Shown here piece by piece: positions 33,593 through 35,597 of a stretch of 35,597 nucleotides of DNA. This DNA comes from Methanomicrobiales archaeon. GTDB lineage: Archaea; Halobacteriota; Methanomicrobia; Methanomicrobiales; Methanoculleaceae. The translations under genes were made by a program, and so were the position numbers. The notes beneath the pieces are model-generated. The model searched no databases. It saw only the letters and a list, made by a program, of their open reading frames with translations, and was not told where the DNA came from. Location of the stretch: the NCBI GenBank assembly GCA_012521035.1, contig JAAYND010000017.1, positions 1 to 35,597 of the forward strand. The letters are read 5' to 3'. The first letter of the stretch is position 1, and every line of letters starts with the position of its first letter.

Positions 33593-34609
33593 CTAAACCC
33601 TTCCCGTCGCCATCATCAGGCGTTTGACAAAGGCGAGGTATGCCCATTCGGAGACCGCCCCGAAGGTATCCTTCTTCTCTATCTCGAAGTACATCATGAG
33701 ATCCGGGTTAAACCGGGACTTGAAGAAGGCCAGGTCGGGGTTGTTTGCACCCATGTTCTCGAACATCTGGTAACCTTCGGTTTTTGCCCTCTGGATCAGG
33801 AGCCACTGGAGATACTCGTTCCCGGCATGGGCGGTCTCGACCTTCGGCGTCCCCATCCAGAGCAGAAACCGCCTGTACTCCTGGGCCGCCACCGCGCCCA
33901 CGAGTTCGTCTTCCGTATTGTAGAGATAGTATGCTGCGATCCTGTCCGGGTAGGTATGCACGAGATCTTCGAGGTAATTCCTATCGATCGGCGGGATATC
34001 GAGCGCGGGGTCACGGTAGCGGTCGGCAAGGATCCGGTGGAGTGTGGAGATATCACCCGTCCTCTCCAGCCGGAGGCCGGCATTCTCCTCTTTTTTCAGT
34101 TTATTTCGGAGCTTATAGTGGAGGTTGTTCCAGAGGTCTTCGATCGAGCGCGTAAGGTCGATGGTGTAGGTGTACCGGATCCGTGCATCGCACCGATCCC
34201 AGAGGTAGTGGCGCACGTCGTTGAACTCCGGGACGAAAGATACTGAGAGGTAGTTCGGCGAGAGACCCCGGATCTCCTCCTGGATCTCCCCGGCGATCAT
34301 GCCGAGGAGGGATTCCTTCTTGCTCTGTTTCAGCCTCGTAAACCCCCTGTTCATCACGCACCCGAGGAAAGGTATCACCGTGAGGGGGGGAGGAGAGAAG
34401 ACGGCGTTAACGCCGTACATCCGCCGGAAGAAGAGCGGGAACAGACAGGCCAGCTCGTTTCCCTTATAGACTCCATACGGGAGGAACCGGCTCCCGGTAT
34501 ACCGTGCTGTCAGGTGCAGGTAGTCCCACCGGTGAAAGAGGAGCCCTGATGGGCTTTCGTCGATGAATGTGTCCCAGGTATCTCTATCCTCTATGATGCT
34601 CACGGTCAT
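33593..34609 (-). CDS. FemAB/GNAT-like acyl- or aminoacyltransferase, copy 3
   Basis: This 338-residue paralogue has SPSGLLFHRWDYLHL, FSPPPLTVIPFLG, YTIDLTRSIEDLWNNLHYKLRNKLKK, NEYLQWLLIQRAKTEGYQMF and ENMGANNPDLAFFKSRFNP. Two residues of the SPPPMQAVIP segment are missing relative to copies 1 and 2. The C-terminus (VKRLMMATGRV) lacks the basic tail ending PYIE, and the RFSHPD segment is replaced by RYRDPA, so it is the most diverged copy. I chose ATG 34609 because its N-terminus MTVSIIEDRDTWDTFI aligns with the others and GAGGTG lies nine bases upstream; GTG 34621 is four codons further out. Confidence 0.8.
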   Translation of the reverse strand: MTVSIIEDRDTWDTFIDESPSGLLFHRWDYLHLTARYTGSRFLPYGVYKGNELACLFPLFFRRMYGVNAVFSPPPLTVIPFLGCVMNRGFTRLKQSKKESLLGMIAGEIQEEIRGLSPNYLSVSFVPEFNDVRHYLWDRCDARIRYTYTIDLTRSIEDLWNNLHYKLRNKLKKEENAGLRLERTGDISTLHRILADRYRDPALDIPPIDRNYLEDLVHTYPDRIAAYYLYNTEDELVGAVAAQEYRRFLLWMGTPKVETAHAGNEYLQWLLIQRAKTEGYQMFENMGANNPDLAFFKSRFNPDLMMYFEIEKKDTFGAVSEWAYLAFVKRLMMATGRV

Positions 34610-34677
34610 CCTTTTCGTCACCTCGCGCCCGGTCGTGATCTCCGGCGCCCGGTGACCACCCCCTCATCTCCTATCCC

Positions 34678-34684
34678 TATATAT
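34678..34684. promoter_or_regulatory. Shared TATA element between FemAB-like copy 3 and the small-gene relic
   Basis: TATATAT reads nearly the same on both strands. It lies about 69 bases upstream of the minus-strand ATG 34609 and 50 bases upstream of the plus-strand ATG 34734, so one element could serve both directions. Confidence 0.45.
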
Positions 34685-34733
34685 CTTTCTTCAAGCCTGC
34701 CGATTTGCGTGACAGGGCACAAAGCGAGCAGGT

Positions 34734-34924
34734 ATGGTCATCTTCCACCTCCCTGCCATGGATGGCGTTTCGTATCAATCGTGGGCGGACAGCTCTGTAG
34801 TTGCGTGGGTGACGTCCGGGTGGTCATCACCGGGAACAACCTCTTTCCTGAACTCCTGAACCACGTCAACCGCGCATTCAGCCGGGATCTGGTCGCCCTC
34901 CCATGCTCCGGGAATTTCTCCTGA
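34734..34924 (+). pseudogene. Frameshifted second copy of the small gene
   Basis: The region begins ATGGTC like the intact copy and encodes MVIFHLPAMDGVSYQSWADS. One base is missing soon after, near 34793-34812; the match continues in the next frame as SCVGDVRVVITGNNLFPELL and ends DLVALPCSGNFS with a TGA at the same aligned position as the TAG of the intact copy. It is best read as a broken duplicate, unless the missing base is a sequencing error or programmed shift. It starts on the strand opposite to FemAB-like copy 3. Confidence 0.55.
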
Positions 34925-35307
34925 CCGGGTGTGCGGTCCCGGTCAGCTGATTGATCGAGGAGGATACTCTCAAGGATACAGGGGCCCGCGCGGGCCGATG
35001 CGATCATACAACTGCAGCGGGGAACGGAGATGGCCTGCCCCCCCCGCCTCCCGGGCGGATCGATGCGGGCGCCACCGGGGTCCCCTTCCGCTCATGGAGA
35101 TGGGAGCCCGACCTCTCGCTATCCTGCCTGAAGTGTTACGCCGGCCTCGCCCGGCGACTCTCTCGCCCGGAGCCGGTGGCGAGGAGGCGGGCGCCGGGAC
35201 AGAAGACCGGGAACTGAGCGGGAGTGCACCTTTTTGGCGCACCCCCATCCCGGCCGGCTATTTTCCGGGAGAACATCGGGTTCCCTGGAGCCGGATCGTA
35301 AAAAACC
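34925..35307. other. Intergenic region before the oxidoreductase gene
   Basis: About 380 bases contain no supported gene. A perfect 14-base palindrome, GGCCCGCGCGGGCC, lies at 34983-34996. Open frames on both strands are proline-, arginine- and glycine-rich and show no family features. An A-rich run at 35300-35305 is the only AT-rich patch near the next gene. Confidence 0.4.
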
Positions 35308-35323
35308 TCATTACAATTAATGA
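35308..35323 (+). promoter_or_regulatory. Inverted repeat over the first start codon of the oxidoreductase beta gene
   Basis: TCATTA and TAATGA arms with a 4-base loop overlap the ATG at 35320. It could be an operator, or it may show that the real start is the later TTG at 35353. Confidence 0.3.
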
Positions 35324-35597
35324 CAGATATAGAGGAGAGGAGTGTAAACAATTTGTCCGCGATTCCAAAGGAGGAGTACCTGCTCAAGTGCACATCCGCC
35401 TGTGCGGGGTGCAGCTCTTCCCTGTGTCTGCGCTACGTGCTCAAGGCCGCCGGCCCGGATTCTGTTCTGGTCGTGCCTGCCTGCTGCACAAGCGTCATCC
35501 AGGGGATCTACCCCGGCACGGCGATGAATGTGCCGGTATATAACATAGCGTTTGCCGCTGCCGCCGCCTGTGCCTCCGGCATGAGCAACGCTTTTGA
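35320..35597 (+). CDS. 2-oxoacid:ferredoxin oxidoreductase beta subunit (PorB-like), partial
   Basis: The first 92 codons of a thiamine-diphosphate enzyme subunit are present; the rest lies beyond the window. SACAGCSSSLCLRYVLKAAG holds the CxxC that binds an iron-sulfur cluster, followed by VLVVPACCTSVIQGIYPGTA and YNIAFAAAAACASGMSNAF, which match the beta subunit of pyruvate and related 2-oxoacid oxidoreductases. These interconvert acetyl-CoA, CO2 and reduced ferredoxin with pyruvate. The ATG at 35320 has no ribosome binding site; an in-frame TTG at 35353 has GGAGAGGAG ten bases upstream and gives a start closer to the family N-terminus (IPKEEYLLK). No alpha, gamma or delta subunit gene lies upstream. 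The precise substrate cannot be told from this part. Confidence 0.85.
   Translation, partial: MTDIEERSVNNLSAIPKEEYLLKCTSACAGCSSSLCLRYVLKAAGPDSVLVVPACCTSVIQGIYPGTAMNVPVYNIAFAAAAACASGMSNAF

Noticed and set aside
1-35597. tRNA, rRNA, CRISPR array, insertion sequence or transposase
   Set aside because: I looked for cloverleaf-like segments, regularly spaced repeats and transposase motifs and found none that hold up, despite the accessory nature of the right half.

Overview
The window looks like a piece of a methanogenic archaeon's chromosome, most likely Methanomicrobiales and close to Methanoculleus. The reasons are the high GC content with AT-rich promoter islands, archaeal TATA boxes (TTTATATA-like) upstream of many genes, a DUF5518 membrane protein, a likely archaeosine-type radical SAM enzyme, histidine kinases with the TRHDLLNQL-type H-box, a 2-oxoacid:ferredoxin oxidoreductase beta subunit, and CapK/FemAB-like gene families. 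The genus is an inference; no rRNA or tRNA is present to confirm it.

Layout. (1) 1-4978, all minus strand: a HerA-like ATPase cut by the window edge, an MFS drug/solute exporter, a DUF5518 membrane protein, and a two-gene arginine deiminase operon (arcA then arcC) with no ornithine carbamoyltransferase in view. (2) 5407-7203, plus strand: a DrrAB-type ABC exporter. (3) 7285-16610, plus strand: a signal-transduction block with a two-domain CheW, a membrane chemoreceptor with repeated HAMP units, a CheA fused to a receiver domain, a receiver-histidine kinase and a membrane PAS-histidine kinase, ending with truA (tRNA pseudouridine synthase). No CheR, CheB, CheC, CheD or stand-alone CheY is seen, so this may not be a flagellar chemotaxis set. 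The last kinase has Thr where its neighbour has the phospho-acceptor His. (4) 16611-17062 is an AT-rich non-coding gap with strong TATA boxes. (5) 17063-25358, plus strand: a surface-glycan cluster: GT2 glycosyltransferase, UDP-GlcNAc 2-epimerase (wecB), UDP-ManNAc dehydrogenase (wecC), GT4 glycosyltransferase, an alpha/alpha-toroid protein and a bi-domain sugar oxidoreductase. Together wecB and wecC should supply UDP-ManNAcA. The last three genes overlap end to start. (6) 25462-27249, minus strand: an orphan MNT nucleotidyltransferase and a radical SAM protein. (7) 27704-34924: two tandem CapK/PaaK-like adenylate-forming enzymes facing three FemAB/GNAT-like transferases, with a duplicated small gene of unknown function (one copy intact, one frameshifted). 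(8) The window ends in the first 92 codons of a 2-oxoacid:ferredoxin oxidoreductase beta subunit.

How they may work together: regions 5 and 7 look like one accessory cell-surface region. Region 5 makes and polymerises acidic amino sugars. In region 7 the CapK proteins could activate an acid and the FemAB-like proteins could transfer an acyl or aminoacyl group onto a surface glycan or lipid. This last step is inference. The most unusual observations are the duplicated small gene beside the FemAB genes, the His-less kinase, the duplicated translation start that creates a coupled leader peptide ahead of wecB, and a nested inverted repeat upstream of the CapK promoter.
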